Positions 1 to 9,117 of a stretch of 64,000 bases of DNA are shown piece by piece. Position 1 is the stretch's first letter; every line of letters starts with the position of its first letter. Under the pieces are notes generated by a model. That model searched no databases, was not told where the DNA came from, and saw only the letters and a program-made list of their open reading frames with translations. Source of the DNA: Herbinix hemicellulosilytica (GTDB lineage Bacteria > Bacillota > Clostridia > Lachnospirales > Lachnospiraceae). The stretch spans positions 124,001-188,000 of the forward strand of contig NZ_CVTD020000010.1 of NCBI RefSeq assembly GCF_002904165.1, given 5' to 3'. The position numbers were made by a program, and so were the translations under genes.

Positions 1-413
1 TTTACTGCGGCTTTTATCCTGTCTTTGTATTTTTTCCATTGGGAAAAGGAATTAAAGATTATATGGTCACAGATCTTTATTATTTCATCAAAATCATCTT
101 CCCTGTAAGCCGGGGCATATATATGGACTTCCTTGCCTTTCATTTCCTCAAAACCCAGCCTTGCTTCAAAAAGGGAACTGGCTGCGGTACCGCTAAGGTA
201 CCGGCCAATCATGGGATATAATGAGAACATGGAGAAAGCTTTTTGGGCAAGTAAAATTTTGCAGCCTGTCTTATCCATTACATCTTTTAAAATTTTAAGG
301 TTTTTTTCTAGCAGTCTTTCATCAACTATGTAAATGGGTGTAGGAAGTTTTGATATATCAATACTTAAATTTAAGGTTCTGAAAGTTTCAACATTTCTGT
401 CCATTTCAAACAT
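1..413 (-). CDS. nspC: Carboxynorspermidine/carboxyspermidine decarboxylase, N-terminal part (cut by window edge)
   Basis: This PLP enzyme of the alanine-racemase-fold decarboxylase family removes CO2 from carboxynorspermidine or carboxyspermidine, the last step of the carboxyaminopropyl route to (nor)spermidine. Reading from the ATG at 413, the protein begins MFEMDRNV and contains KLPTPIYIVDE, then LLAQKAFSMF, whose lysine is the expected PLP-binding residue, then GTAASSLFEARLG and EVHIYAPAY, all typical of NspC. About 137 residues are visible of an expected 370-400. The start lies 4 bp after the dehydrogenase stop codon, so the two are surely co-transcribed, and that partner is the functional one. 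The family assignment is firm; the true substrate (carboxyspermidine, carboxynorspermidine or a carboxyaminopropylagmatine) cannot be read from sequence. Confidence 0.88.
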   Translation of the reverse strand, partial: MFEMDRNVETFRTLNLSIDISKLPTPIYIVDERLLEKNLKILKDVMDKTGCKILLAQKAFSMFSLYPMIGRYLSGTAASSLFEARLGFEEMKGKEVHIYAPAYREDDFDEIIKICDHIIFNSFSQWKKYKDRIKAAV

Positions 414-417
414 CACC

Positions 418-1617
418 TTAATTAAAAATCTCCGGTGAGAAATCTTCCTTCCAGGGCAGGCCGTTCTTGTTCAATGCATCCATAAAAGGATCGGGATCAA
501 ATTCTTCCACATTAAATACGCCCGGTTTTTTCCACTTGCCGGTTAAAACCATCATAGCGCCGATCATGGCAGGCACCCCTGCAGTATAGGATACGGCCTG
601 GGCACCGACTTCCTTGTAGCATTCCTGATGGTCGCAGACATTATATACATAATAATTTCTCGGTTTACCGTCTTTAATCCCTCTGAAAATACATCCGATA
701 TTAGTTTTACCTTTGGTTCTGGGACCCAAGGTGGCAGGATCGGGAAGTACCGCTTTCAAAAATTGAAGTGGCTGTATCATCTTGCCTTCAAATTCTATAG
801 GCTCTATCGATGTCATTCCGACATTTTGAAGAACCTGAAGGTGAGTCAGGTATTTTTGTGAGAAAGTCATCCAAAATCTTATTCTTTTTACGTTCTTTAT
901 GTTTTTTGCCAGGGACTCTATCTCTTCATGGTGAAGAAGATAAATATCCATGTAGCCAATTTCGGGGAAATTGAAAGTCCGTTTTATTTCCAGAGGTTTT
1001 GTTTCAATCCATTTACCGCCTTCCCAGTAGCTTCCGGGAGCAGTTATTTCACGGATATTGATTTCGGGATTGAAGTTGGTGGCAAAAGGATAACCGTGGT
1101 CCCCTGCATTGGCATCCAGAATATCTATGTAATGGATTTCATCAAAGTAATGCTTCTGGGCATAAGCGGTAAATACTCCGGTAACTCCCGGATCAAAACC
1201 GCTTCCCAAAAGGGCTGTAATACCTGCCTTTTCAAATTTTTCTTTGTATGCCCACTGCCATTTGTACTCGAATTTCGGTACTTCAGGTGGCTCGTAATTG
1301 GCGGTATCCACATAGTCCGTCTTTGTTGCAAGGCAGGCTTCCATAATGGAAAGATCCTGATAAGGCAAAGCAACATTTATGACGATATCGGGTCTAAAAC
1401 GGTTAATTAAATTTATTACTTCTTCGGTCTTGTCGGCATCTACCTGGGCAGTATGTACTTTGGTCTTACCTCCATCCAATTCTTTTTTAAGCTCATCGCA
1501 TTTTGACAAAGTCCTGCTGGCTATTATAATTTCTTCGAAAACATCAGGATTTTGTGCACATTTGTGAGCAACAACTCTGCCGACTCCACCGGCTCCGATA
1601 ATTAATGCTTTTCCCAT
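418..1617 (-). CDS. Carboxynorspermidine/carboxyspermidine dehydrogenase (saccharopine dehydrogenase family)
   Basis: The 399-residue protein belongs to the saccharopine dehydrogenase (Lys1-like) family. It begins with a Rossmann fold (GAGGVG, residues 8-13) and has the full length of carboxy(nor)spermidine dehydrogenase. That enzyme reductively condenses aspartate semialdehyde with a diamine, using NADPH. Immediate coupling to the nspC-type decarboxylase (4-bp gap) and the upstream spe genes favour this over saccharopine metabolism. The start is an ATG 8 bp after a GGAGG. A 299-bp gap separates it from speB, leaving room for its own promoter. That gap carries the arms ATTAGTG and CACTAAT near 1665-1707. 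The amine acceptor (putrescine, diaminopropane or agmatine) is inference only. Confidence 0.87.
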   Translation of the reverse strand: MGKALIIGAGGVGRVVAHKCAQNPDVFEEIIIASRTLSKCDELKKELDGGKTKVHTAQVDADKTEEVINLINRFRPDIVINVALPYQDLSIMEACLATKTDYVDTANYEPPEVPKFEYKWQWAYKEKFEKAGITALLGSGFDPGVTGVFTAYAQKHYFDEIHYIDILDANAGDHGYPFATNFNPEINIREITAPGSYWEGGKWIETKPLEIKRTFNFPEIGYMDIYLLHHEEIESLAKNIKNVKRIRFWMTFSQKYLTHLQVLQNVGMTSIEPIEFEGKMIQPLQFLKAVLPDPATLGPRTKGKTNIGCIFRGIKDGKPRNYYVYNVCDHQECYKEVGAQAVSYTAGVPAMIGAMMVLTGKWKKPGVFNVEEFDPDPFMDALNKNGLPWKEDFSPEIFN

Positions 1618-1916
1618 ATCAAAAAACCTCCATTTCGTAATGTATTTTGATAAACACTATAATATATTAGTGCTGTATGTCTTATTCAGTTATTAATAGA
1701 CACTAATGTAGTGGACTAACAAATTAATTATTGATAGAAGGCATTACAATTAACTTATAAGTTACAGGCTAAGATATCTTGCCAATTTTAAAATGAATTT
1801 ACATTTATGTATTAGTAAGCCTTTATAAGTACTTTAAAAAATGATTGATATACTGAGGTATAAATATTTTTAAGTATCAAACAGATGCTTAGTAAAAACT
1901 GATTTTAATTAATTAC

Positions 1917-2768
1917 TTACCTATATACGTATAAAAGAATTTCCCTTAAAAGCTTGCAGGCCAGGGCAGTTGATGCTCCCGAAGGATCAAGGGGAGGGGA
2001 AAGCTCTGTCATATCGAGGGCAACTATATTCAGGTTTGATATTTTTTTAATAGCATTAAGAAGTTCATTAAAAGTCACACCGCCTGCTTCCGGTGTTCCT
2101 GTACCGGGAAATACGGATGTATCAAGAACATCAAGATCAATGGTTAAATAAACGGGCTTATCTTTTAAAATATCTACTGCATAATCCAAATCATTGAAAT
2201 TATAAAAGCAGGTATGGACATGTTTTCTGCCCCAGTATATTTCTTCCTTAGAGCCGCTTCTTATACCGAACTGAAAAATCCTGTTGTCCCCGACCAAATC
2301 CCAGCAACGTCTGATGACCGTGGCATGAGAAAGGGGTTCACCTAAGTATTCATCCCTTAAATCAGAATGGGCATCAAAATGAATTATGTGTAGGTCTTTA
2401 TGCAATTGTGTCACAGCCCGAATAGCACCTAAGGTAACCAGGTGTTCCCCGCCTATCATAAATGGGATTTTTTCATCTTTTAGTATTTCTGATGAAAATA
2501 CTTCAATTTGCTCAAGAGCTTTTGCCGGATTTCCAAAAGGCAGTTCCAAATCTCCGGCATCGAAAACATTTATATCTTCCAGGTCCTTATCCTGATAAGG
2601 GCTGTATGTTTCCATCGAATAACTTTCGTTTCTTATTGCCGAGGCGGCAAACCTTGTACCGGGACGGTATGAAGTTGTCCCGTCATAAGGAGCTCCAAAG
2701 ACAACTATTTTGCTTTCAGAATAGTTATTATCACAGCCTAAGATAGTATGGATATTCTTCTCAAGCAT
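1917..2768 (-). CDS. speB: Agmatinase / aminopropylagmatine ureohydrolase
   Basis: This 283-residue ureohydrolase removes urea from agmatine, or possibly from N1-aminopropylagmatine. The binuclear Mn ligands of the arginase/agmatinase family are all present: GGEH (H109), DAHSD (D132, H134, D136) and the DLD motif (D211, D213), followed by GTGTPEAGG. Its ATG overlaps the end of speE by 8 bp, which implies translational coupling with the aminopropyltransferase. In Thermus-type pathways aminopropylation precedes urea removal, and the gene order here fits that sequence, but sequence alone cannot separate the two substrates. Confidence 0.9.
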   Translation of the reverse strand: MLEKNIHTILGCDNNYSESKIVVFGAPYDGTTSYRPGTRFAASAIRNESYSMETYSPYQDKDLEDINVFDAGDLELPFGNPAKALEQIEVFSSEILKDEKIPFMIGGEHLVTLGAIRAVTQLHKDLHIIHFDAHSDLRDEYLGEPLSHATVIRRCWDLVGDNRIFQFGIRSGSKEEIYWGRKHVHTCFYNFNDLDYAVDILKDKPVYLTIDLDVLDTSVFPGTGTPEAGGVTFNELLNAIKKISNLNIVALDMTELSPPLDPSGASTALACKLLREILLYVYR

Positions 2769-3606
2769 TATTAAGCAACTCCTTTACATAGGTAGGCAGT
2801 GCAAAACAGCCTTTATGAAGTTCCTTATTATAATATCTCGTATTGATACCAAGCATTGACCAGTTCGAGCTTAAGTCATCTATGGGGTCCAAACCTTTGG
2901 ATGCAAAACCGAAAAGCCAGTGGCCTGAAGGATAGGTAGGTAAGTGTGCCTGATAAACCTTTGCTAAAGGAAATATTGATTTTATCCTGTTATGGGTTTT
3001 TTGTGCAGCCAGGGCATCATTCGGATAATAGGGACTTTCATGTTGGTTTATAAGTATTCCGTCTGATTTTAATGCTTTGTAGCAATTACCGTAAAACTCC
3101 CTGGTAAAAAGGTCTTCTCCCGGTCCGAAAGGATCGGTTGAATCTACTATTATTAAATCGTATTCGTTATTCTTACTTCTAACAAATTTAAGGCCGTCTT
3201 CATAATATATATGTACTCTGGGATCATCAAGTTTGCAGGCGGTTTGAGGCAGATATTTTTTGCATAAATCAACGACAAGTTTGTCTATTTCTGCCATATC
3301 AATACGTTTTATTGTTTCGTATTTGGTAAGCTCCCTGATTACGCCACCGTCGCCTGCACCGATAACCAGGACATCCCGAATTTCCGGGTTTACCGCCATT
3401 GGGATATGAGTCATCATTTCATGGTATATAAATTCGTCTTTTTCGGTAAGCATAAGATACCCATCAAGAACCAGGACTCTTCCGAAAGCATAGGAATCAA
3501 ATATGTCTATCCGCTGAAATTCGCTGTTAAGGCTTATTACGGGCTTGTCTATCTTAATTGAAAACCGTGCATTTTTGGTATAATATTCGGTAAACCATAA
3601 ATCCAT
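2761..3606 (-). CDS. speE: Spermidine synthase-type aminopropyltransferase
   Basis: The 281-residue protein transfers an aminopropyl group from decarboxylated S-adenosylmethionine to an amine acceptor. It has the normal SpeE length and layout: an N-terminal beta-barrel region (residues 1-60), the cofactor loop GAGDGG (83-88), AEID at about 105-108, and the catalytic segment VDSTDPFGPGE (154-164). The ATG at 3606 has AAGGAGG 6-7 bp upstream. It overlaps speB and follows speA by 136 bp. The acceptor may be putrescine or agmatine. Presence of speD in the same cluster supplies the donor. Confidence 0.92.
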   Translation of the reverse strand: MDLWFTEYYTKNARFSIKIDKPVISLNSEFQRIDIFDSYAFGRVLVLDGYLMLTEKDEFIYHEMMTHIPMAVNPEIRDVLVIGAGDGGVIRELTKYETIKRIDMAEIDKLVVDLCKKYLPQTACKLDDPRVHIYYEDGLKFVRSKNNEYDLIIVDSTDPFGPGEDLFTREFYGNCYKALKSDGILINQHESPYYPNDALAAQKTHNRIKSIFPLAKVYQAHLPTYPSGHWLFGFASKGLDPIDDLSSNWSMLGINTRYYNKELHKGCFALPTYVKELLNNA

Positions 3607-3742
3607 ATCATTCCTCCTTAACAGGAAAATTATTATTTATCCTAAACAGGATAATTTGTAATCATTCCTATTAAAATTTACAATTAATTAATATATTATT
3701 GAGAATTATCTGAATTGTTTAAAATATTTGATATTATATTAA

Positions 3743-5224
3743 TCAAATTCCTGTAAAATGTTCATTTAAATTAAGTTCGGTTTTCTCATTTAATACAAGA
3801 ATATTTTCCAGTTTAATATCCTGAGTTCCCATAAGCTGGCTGCCCTTTTCCTTGGCGTAAGCAATGTAATCGATAATTTCATCGGTTATTCTTTCTCCCG
3901 GGGTTAATATGGGTATACCTGGAGGATAGGCCATGACAAATTCACCGCTGACCATACCCTTGCTTTTGTTAATAGGCATAAATTTTTTATTTCCGAAGAA
4001 TGCTTTTTGCGGAGTCAAAACCACATCGGGCTTTATATAATTCAGACAAAACATATTCTTAGGGTCTCTTGCATAAAGTCGTTTAATCTCATAAAGGGCT
4101 GAAATAAGCCTTTCTGTTTCCATAGCTCTGTCACCGGCAGATATAATAGCTAAGATATTGCAAAGATCGCCGAATTCCACCTGAATCCCGTATTCGTCCC
4201 GTAAAATATCATAAACTTCAATACCTGCAAGCCCGATTTCGCTGGTATTTATTGAAAGTTTGGTTGTATCAAAGCCATGTACATTTTCATGGTTAATAAG
4301 CTCGCGGGAAAAGGCATAATACCCTCCCAGGCTGTTTATTTCCTTCCTTGCATACTCAGCCAGTTCATTTGCTTTGTTAAAGATGTCTTTTCCGTGCAGG
4401 CTTAAATTTTTTCGGGCTAAATCAAGGGATACAAGTAGCAGGTAGGAAGCACTGGTTGTCTGGGTTAGGCTTATGATTTGCCGTACATAGTCATGGTTAA
4501 CGTTTTTGCCGCATAACAGGAGGGAGCTTTGAGTTAATGACCCGCCTGTTTTATGCATGCTTACGGAAGCCATATCCGCACCGGCAGCCATGGCGGAAAC
4601 GGGCATATTGTCCCCGAAGTAAAAATGGGTTCCGTGAGCTTCATCCACCAGTACCAGCATATTTCGGCTGTGGGCAAGTTCAACAATTTCTTTCAAATCA
4701 GAGCATATACCGTAATATGTAGGATTGTTTATCAATATGGCTTTGGCATCCGGATGGTTTTCCATCTCCCTTTTTATATCAGTTATTGACATACCCAAGG
4801 CTATGCCGAGCCTCTTATCTATGCCGGGGTCTATATAAACCGGAACCGCTCCGCTTAAGATAAGGGCGTTTATGGCACTTATATGGACGTTTCTGGGCAA
4901 AAGGATTTTTTCACCGGCTTTTACGGCTGACATTATCATGGCCTGAACGGCAGCAGTAGTACCGTTAACAATAAAAAAGCACCTATGGGCTCCGAAAGCC
5001 TCTGCAGCCAAATGCTGGGCATCTTTTATGACCGATACGGGGTGATTTAAGTTATCAAGGGGCTTCATTGAATTAACGTCAGCCTTTAAGCATTTTTCTC
5101 CCAAAAATTCGGTAAGTTCCTTATTGCCCCGGCCGCCTTTATGCCCCGGAACGTCAAAACGTACAATCCGATCATTTCTGTATTTTTCCATAGCCTCATA
5201 AAGAGGGGCTTTATTTTGATCCAA
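3743..5224 (-). CDS. speA: Arginine decarboxylase, aminotransferase-fold (Orn/Lys/Arg decarboxylase family)
   Basis: The 493-residue protein matches the short Bacillus-type SpeA lineage of the Orn/Lys/Arg decarboxylase family. An N-terminal PGHKGG (26-31) is followed by NGTTAA (88-92), DEAHG (194-198) and the PLP lysine in SMHKTGG (K225). Decarboxylation of arginine to agmatine is favoured because an agmatinase gene follows. The start is a TTG with AGGAGGTG about 8 bp upstream. Only 11 bp separate it from speD, so the two form the head of the polyamine operon. Lysine or ornithine specificity cannot be excluded from sequence alone. Confidence 0.9.
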   Translation of the reverse strand: MDQNKAPLYEAMEKYRNDRIVRFDVPGHKGGRGNKELTEFLGEKCLKADVNSMKPLDNLNHPVSVIKDAQHLAAEAFGAHRCFFIVNGTTAAVQAMIMSAVKAGEKILLPRNVHISAINALILSGAVPVYIDPGIDKRLGIALGMSITDIKREMENHPDAKAILINNPTYYGICSDLKEIVELAHSRNMLVLVDEAHGTHFYFGDNMPVSAMAAGADMASVSMHKTGGSLTQSSLLLCGKNVNHDYVRQIISLTQTTSASYLLLVSLDLARKNLSLHGKDIFNKANELAEYARKEINSLGGYYAFSRELINHENVHGFDTTKLSINTSEIGLAGIEVYDILRDEYGIQVEFGDLCNILAIISAGDRAMETERLISALYEIKRLYARDPKNMFCLNYIKPDVVLTPQKAFFGNKKFMPINKSKGMVSGEFVMAYPPGIPILTPGERITDEIIDYIAYAKEKGSQLMGTQDIKLENILVLNEKTELNLNEHFTGI

Positions 5225-5235
5225 TTTTACACCTC

Positions 5236-6060
5236 CTATGAATTGTAGATGTTCATACCGCTGAAGATCTCAATCATTTCTTTGCGAAGGCTGTTTGTGA
5301 TTTCGAGCCTTTTCATAGGAGGAAGTTCATATACATCCTGATTAAAGAGATAATTTTGAAGCTCTATCTCTTTTATCAGCATTTTCGTATGAAATGTGTT
5401 GGACTGATATACATTCACGTCAACAGCATCATATTTTCTTAAAATATTGTCGTCTATAAAATCCTGTATGGACTTTATTTCATGGTCAATAAAATATTTC
5501 TTTCCGTGTATGTCGCGGGTAAAACCTCTTACCCGGTAGTCTATGGTTATAATATCTGAATCAAAACTGTTAATAAGAAAATCAAGGGCATTTAAAGGGG
5601 ATATTTGTCCACAGGTGGATACATCGATATCCACCCGAAATGTAGAAATGGCATTATCGGGATGATATTCCGGAAAAGTATGTACGGTTACATGACTTTT
5701 ATCCAAATGGGCATGGACAGTTTCTTTCTGCATAGCCATGCCATTGGCATGATCTGAAGTGTAAGATTCATTTATTTCATAGGGATACATTTGTCCCTCT
5801 GATATCAGTATGTTCACAGAAGCTCCTTGTGGTTCATAATCCTGCTTGGAGATATAAAGTATATTTGCTCCAATAATGTCAGCAACCTTGCATAGGATAG
5901 TAGTAAGCCTCTCGGAATTATACTGCTCGTCGATGTATTTGATATAATCATTTTTTTCTCTTTCACTAGCAGCATAGCATACGTCGTAAATATTAAAGCT
6001 AAGGGCTTTTGTAAGATTATTAAATCCATACAAGGTTAGCTTTTTCTCCAACCCTAACAT
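5236..6060 (-). CDS. speD: S-adenosylmethionine decarboxylase proenzyme, Escherichia coli type
   Basis: This pyruvoyl enzyme makes decarboxylated SAM for SpeE. At 274 residues it is the long class 1A type rather than the roughly 125-residue Bacillus type. It has [17 protein letters not shown] near the N-terminus and YEPQGASV. The self-cleavage site is [14 protein letters not shown], where cleavage before the Ser (about residue 122) would give the beta chain and the pyruvoyl-bearing alpha chain. [12 protein letters not shown] and [11 protein letters not shown] follow. I start at the ATG at 6060; a GTG three bases earlier sits too close to AAAGG. It is the first gene of the cluster. No promoter could be assigned with confidence in the 380-bp divergent gap. 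Confidence 0.92.
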   Translation of the reverse strand: MLGLEKKLTLYGFNNLTKALSFNIYDVCYAASEREKNDYIKYIDEQYNSERLTTILCKVADIIGANILYISKQDYEPQGASVNILISEGQMYPYEINESYTSDHANGMAMQKETVHAHLDKSHVTVHTFPEYHPDNAISTFRVDIDVSTCGQISPLNALDFLINSFDSDIITIDYRVRGFTRDIHGKKYFIDHEIKSIQDFIDDNILRKYDAVDVNVYQSNTFHTKMLIKEIELQNYLFNQDVYELPPMKRLEITNSLRKEMIEIFSGMNIYNS

Positions 6061-6247
6061 CACTGCCTTTCTTAATAATACTTAATTCTTAAGGGATAAT
6101 AAATGCCTGTTGAGCATAAATTATTACACATTTTACAGGTAAATGCAATACATAATTAACAACATTAAACAAAATTATGTGAGTATTATTAATAAATTAG
6201 GTTAGTTTTACTAATAAATAATTCACAGTCATTAAAGTCGGAATTCA

Positions 6248-6276
6248 TTGATTTTAGCAAATCATATTGCTATAAT
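6248..6276 (+). promoter_or_regulatory. Predicted sigma-A promoter for the lipoprotein gene
   Basis: TTGATT and TATAAT are separated by exactly 17 bp. The predicted start point would give a leader of about 160 bases before the ATG at 6443. This is the only strong promoter I see in the gap 6061-6442, which otherwise holds AT-rich sequence and spurious short frames. Confidence 0.5.
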
Positions 6277-6442
6277 ATTCCTACAATTATGTTATTATAT
6301 TATTTCTTAAATTTTAATAACAGCATTCAGATCGGGTTTCTTACCGGTTTAACTTTAAATAATTGTACAATACGAAAAATACATTGGGTTAATCTTATTG
6401 TTTACCGTAAGGTTAGACGGTACTTAGATTTGGAGGTTTATA

Positions 6443-7789
6443 ATGAAACGATTAATTCTTATATTTATTGCCGTGATTATGGTAATAGCTTCATCAGGCT
6501 GTAAGAACAAGTATGGTATAAATGACGTTAACGAAGCAAAAAGTACGGGTAATATTACAGAAACTGACGGCCTAGAAGCAAATACGTCTGACAATGAAGC
6601 ACAAAATACAGAAAAAAGTATTGAAACTGCAGATGTTTTATCAAATGTTCAAAGTAAAAATGAAGAAGATGTAACAGAGCAGGAACCGATAAACAGCCTT
6701 AACGATTTGAATAAAAAATTCCGTTCTTTAAAAATTCAAAAGAGCGGTGATACAGGTGAATATGAGGCGTCAAAAAGTCTTGTATATATAATCTATGATA
6801 TGCTTTCAAAAGTCGAACCGGTGTATCTTGATACTCCTGAAGGGAAGAAAACAGCAGAAGCTTTTAACTATAACTATTATGATTATCTTCTGAAATTTGA
6901 AGGGGCAAAGGACATTCTTTTTGTTAGAGAGGGTAATGCCCTTCATTTTGAAGGAGAAAAGCAGATTTATTATCTTTGGGGAAATGCCGATTCATTATGG
7001 GACAGCCTGATATTTGACACAGAGAAAAAATTTGTTGATATAGAAGGTGAAAAAATCAGGCTGATGAGAAATGCTTTTAAAGAAGATTTGGACGGGGACG
7101 GAAACGCAGAAGATATCGAGCTGTTTTATGAAAGAGGAAAAAATTTAGATTTACACGGAAGTTTGTATATAAGCATTAATAAAAGCAAAGTTCTTATAAT
7201 GGAAGAAGACTGGTTTACCATGCCTTACCGTATCGTCGGAGAAATGCCGAAAGTCAGTTTCCTTAAAGAGAAAAACGGCAACAGCAAAGCAGTACTGGTA
7301 ATATACTCCTGGGCAACCAACGGAGTTGGGTCTACGGGGGAATTATATGCCTATAAATTTACGGACGGCCAAATTAGTGAGCTTACTGTTAAGGAACCGG
7401 AAAAAATTATGACATACAATGGTAATGATATACTAGATATAAAATATCCTGAACTTAACAAAAACTTTGATTTAAGAGTTGATCCTATATTATATAAACA
7501 AATTCATGGAACAGAGGAAAATGCTGAAAAACATCCAATAATTAATGATATTTTTTCCTTTCATACTCTTTGGTATATCGTAAATGATTTTAACGGGGAT
7601 GCGGTAGAGGATCTTTGCAGGGTTTCAATTCCGTATAAAACACCAATTGATTATTGCTATGAATATATCTATTACGAATATGAAAAAGGAGAAATAAAAC
7701 CGGTTCAGGCAATTTATGCACCGACTTATGGTGAAGATAAAAAGAATGCAAGTGTAACGAAAATTGGAAGAATAAAAATATCATTCTAA
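6443..7789 (+). CDS. Putative lipoprotein of unknown function
   Basis: I do not recognise a specific family. The 448-residue protein starts with a typical export signal (MKRLILIFIAVIMVIASS) ending in SSGC at residues 17-20, a plausible though weak lipobox, so Cys20 would be lipidated. A 60-80-residue acidic, Asn/Glu/Thr-rich linker follows. Two short Asp/Gly-rich segments, DLDGDGNAED and DFNGDAVEDLC, resemble calcium-binding or FG-GAP-like repeats. The rest is a mixed globular region with many aromatic residues. The ATG is preceded by GGAGG at 7-8 bp. The stop overlaps by 4 bp the end of the convergent VIT1-type gene, so no separate terminator exists between them. Confidence 0.75.
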   Translation: MKRLILIFIAVIMVIASSGCKNKYGINDVNEAKSTGNITETDGLEANTSDNEAQNTEKSIETADVLSNVQSKNEEDVTEQEPINSLNDLNKKFRSLKIQKSGDTGEYEASKSLVYIIYDMLSKVEPVYLDTPEGKKTAEAFNYNYYDYLLKFEGAKDILFVREGNALHFEGEKQIYYLWGNADSLWDSLIFDTEKKFVDIEGEKIRLMRNAFKEDLDGDGNAEDIELFYERGKNLDLHGSLYISINKSKVLIMEEDWFTMPYRIVGEMPKVSFLKEKNGNSKAVLVIYSWATNGVGSTGELYAYKFTDGQISELTVKEPEKIMTYNGNDILDIKYPELNKNFDLRVDPILYKQIHGTEENAEKHPIINDIFSFHTLWYIVNDFNGDAVEDLCRVSIPYKTPIDYCYEYIYYEYEKGEIKPVQAIYAPTYGEDKKNASVTKIGRIKISF

Positions 7790-8664
7790 ATGTCGACTCC
7801 CAAAAACAGTCTGATGAAATATCCGATTATAAAGGATATTACAGCCACTCCCAGACTTATACCGGCCATTTCAAAAAATCTCTCTTTAAATGAAAGGCCT
7901 TTGGCTACCGATATGTAAAAATTAAAAACAAGAATAATTAAGATAGCTGCAATTATAGTAAATACAAGGCTTACCACATAGTTGGAGAATATAAGGTAAG
8001 GTAAAACAAGACATACAACGGTAAAAACATAAGCTCCTCCGGTATATAGGGCTGATTTGAAGGCCCGGGCATTATCCTCTTCAGTTCTGGTTGAAAGATA
8101 TTCCGAAGTTGCCATAGAGAGTGAAGCCGATATACCGGTAATAAGGCCGGCAAGGGCAATAAGGCGCGTATTTTTAAGGGCAAATGTAAGACCTGCAAGA
8201 GTACCCGTTAACTCAACGAGAGCATCGTTAAGTCCGAGAACCATAGAACTTACAAATTTAAGCCTTTCTTCCTCGATTATTTCAACTAATCCTTTTTCGT
8301 GCTTGTCCTCTTCATCGGCAATTCTTTTAAATTCGTCAATGTTTTCGCCAAGTTCCCTGTAAAGATTCTCTGAGCTTTTTTCTCCTCTTTCCATTAGTTT
8401 TATACCGAAGGTAATGCCAAATATCAACGAAATAAGGGTGTAAAATAATATCTTTAAAGAATTCGGTTTTTTATCAGTTCCGGTAAATGTTTTAAGCACA
8501 TTATAATGGTGGTGTTCATCCATGGCAATTTGCTTTAGTATGTTACTGTTATATTCATTTTTTATGTACGAGGACAATCTTGAATAGATATGGTATTCTG
8601 TAATTTCATTTTTTTGTGCTTTCTGCAATGATTTCATGGTATCAGCACTTATTCTGTAATTCAT
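7786..8664 (-). CDS. Ferritin-like domain / VIT1-CCC1 family metal transporter
   Basis: The 292-residue protein joins two modules. Residues 1-130 are a ferritin-like helical domain with Glu/His pairs (NEITEYHIYSRL, MDEHHHYNVL, DEEDKHE) suited to binding iron or manganese. Residues 135-292 are the VIT1/CCC1 transporter domain, with GLNDALVELTGTLAGL, SMATSEYLSTRTEED and about five membrane segments. Family members export Fe2+ or Mn2+ from the cytosol. The start at 8664 follows AAAGGAAG. It is a single gene, convergent with the lipoprotein gene. The metal cannot be fixed from sequence, and no Fur box was seen in front. Confidence 0.88.
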   Translation of the reverse strand: MNYRISADTMKSLQKAQKNEITEYHIYSRLSSYIKNEYNSNILKQIAMDEHHHYNVLKTFTGTDKKPNSLKILFYTLISLIFGITFGIKLMERGEKSSENLYRELGENIDEFKRIADEEDKHEKGLVEIIEEERLKFVSSMVLGLNDALVELTGTLAGLTFALKNTRLIALAGLITGISASLSMATSEYLSTRTEEDNARAFKSALYTGGAYVFTVVCLVLPYLIFSNYVVSLVFTIIAAILIILVFNFYISVAKGLSFKERFFEMAGISLGVAVISFIIGYFIRLFLGVDI

Positions 8665-9117
8665 TTACCACACTTCCTTTTGCTTCATATTTTTAAATAA
8701 GAATTTTATAATTGACAGTTGAGTTTATTAGCACAACTTATGTTTAAACGGATTTACTGTGTATAATATACCACAAAATACAGAAATAAAACAGAGGATA
8801 ACGCCTTTGTTTTAGTGTTGTTAGTTTTATTTTCCGCATGTTTGGAATTGGACATATTTATGTTACGAGAGTAAATAACCTTAATCCATAAATAGATTAA
8901 CATTAATCATTAAAAAAATATTTTTAATAAAACCAATTATATCAATGTTATATTCAATTTCCGGTAATAATTTGCGGAAAGCCGCGATAAAATGTGGCCC
9001 TTAAATAGGACAGAAGTGCAGATATTTAATTTACATATCAAATATATAATGTTATAATTTTCATCAGTGAGTCTGTATAAAAGGAGGAAAGCACCATTTA
9101 AAGGTGTGTTAATACAT
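8665..9117. other. Divergent intergenic region
   Basis: This 453-bp AT-rich gap separates the minus-strand VIT1-type gene from the plus-strand DUF368 gene. It contains TATAAT-like stretches on both strands (for example near 8763 and 9048) but no pair I would call a promoter, no terminator-like hairpin and no credible small gene. Confidence 0.4.

Noticed and set aside
928-1410. 160-residue plus-strand frame inside the CASDH gene
   Set aside because: It is antisense to a clear enzyme gene, with no ribosome site or family match.
6289-6504. 71-residue plus-strand frame overlapping the lipoprotein start
   Set aside because: No ribosome site; the lipoprotein frame has a strong one and a signal peptide.
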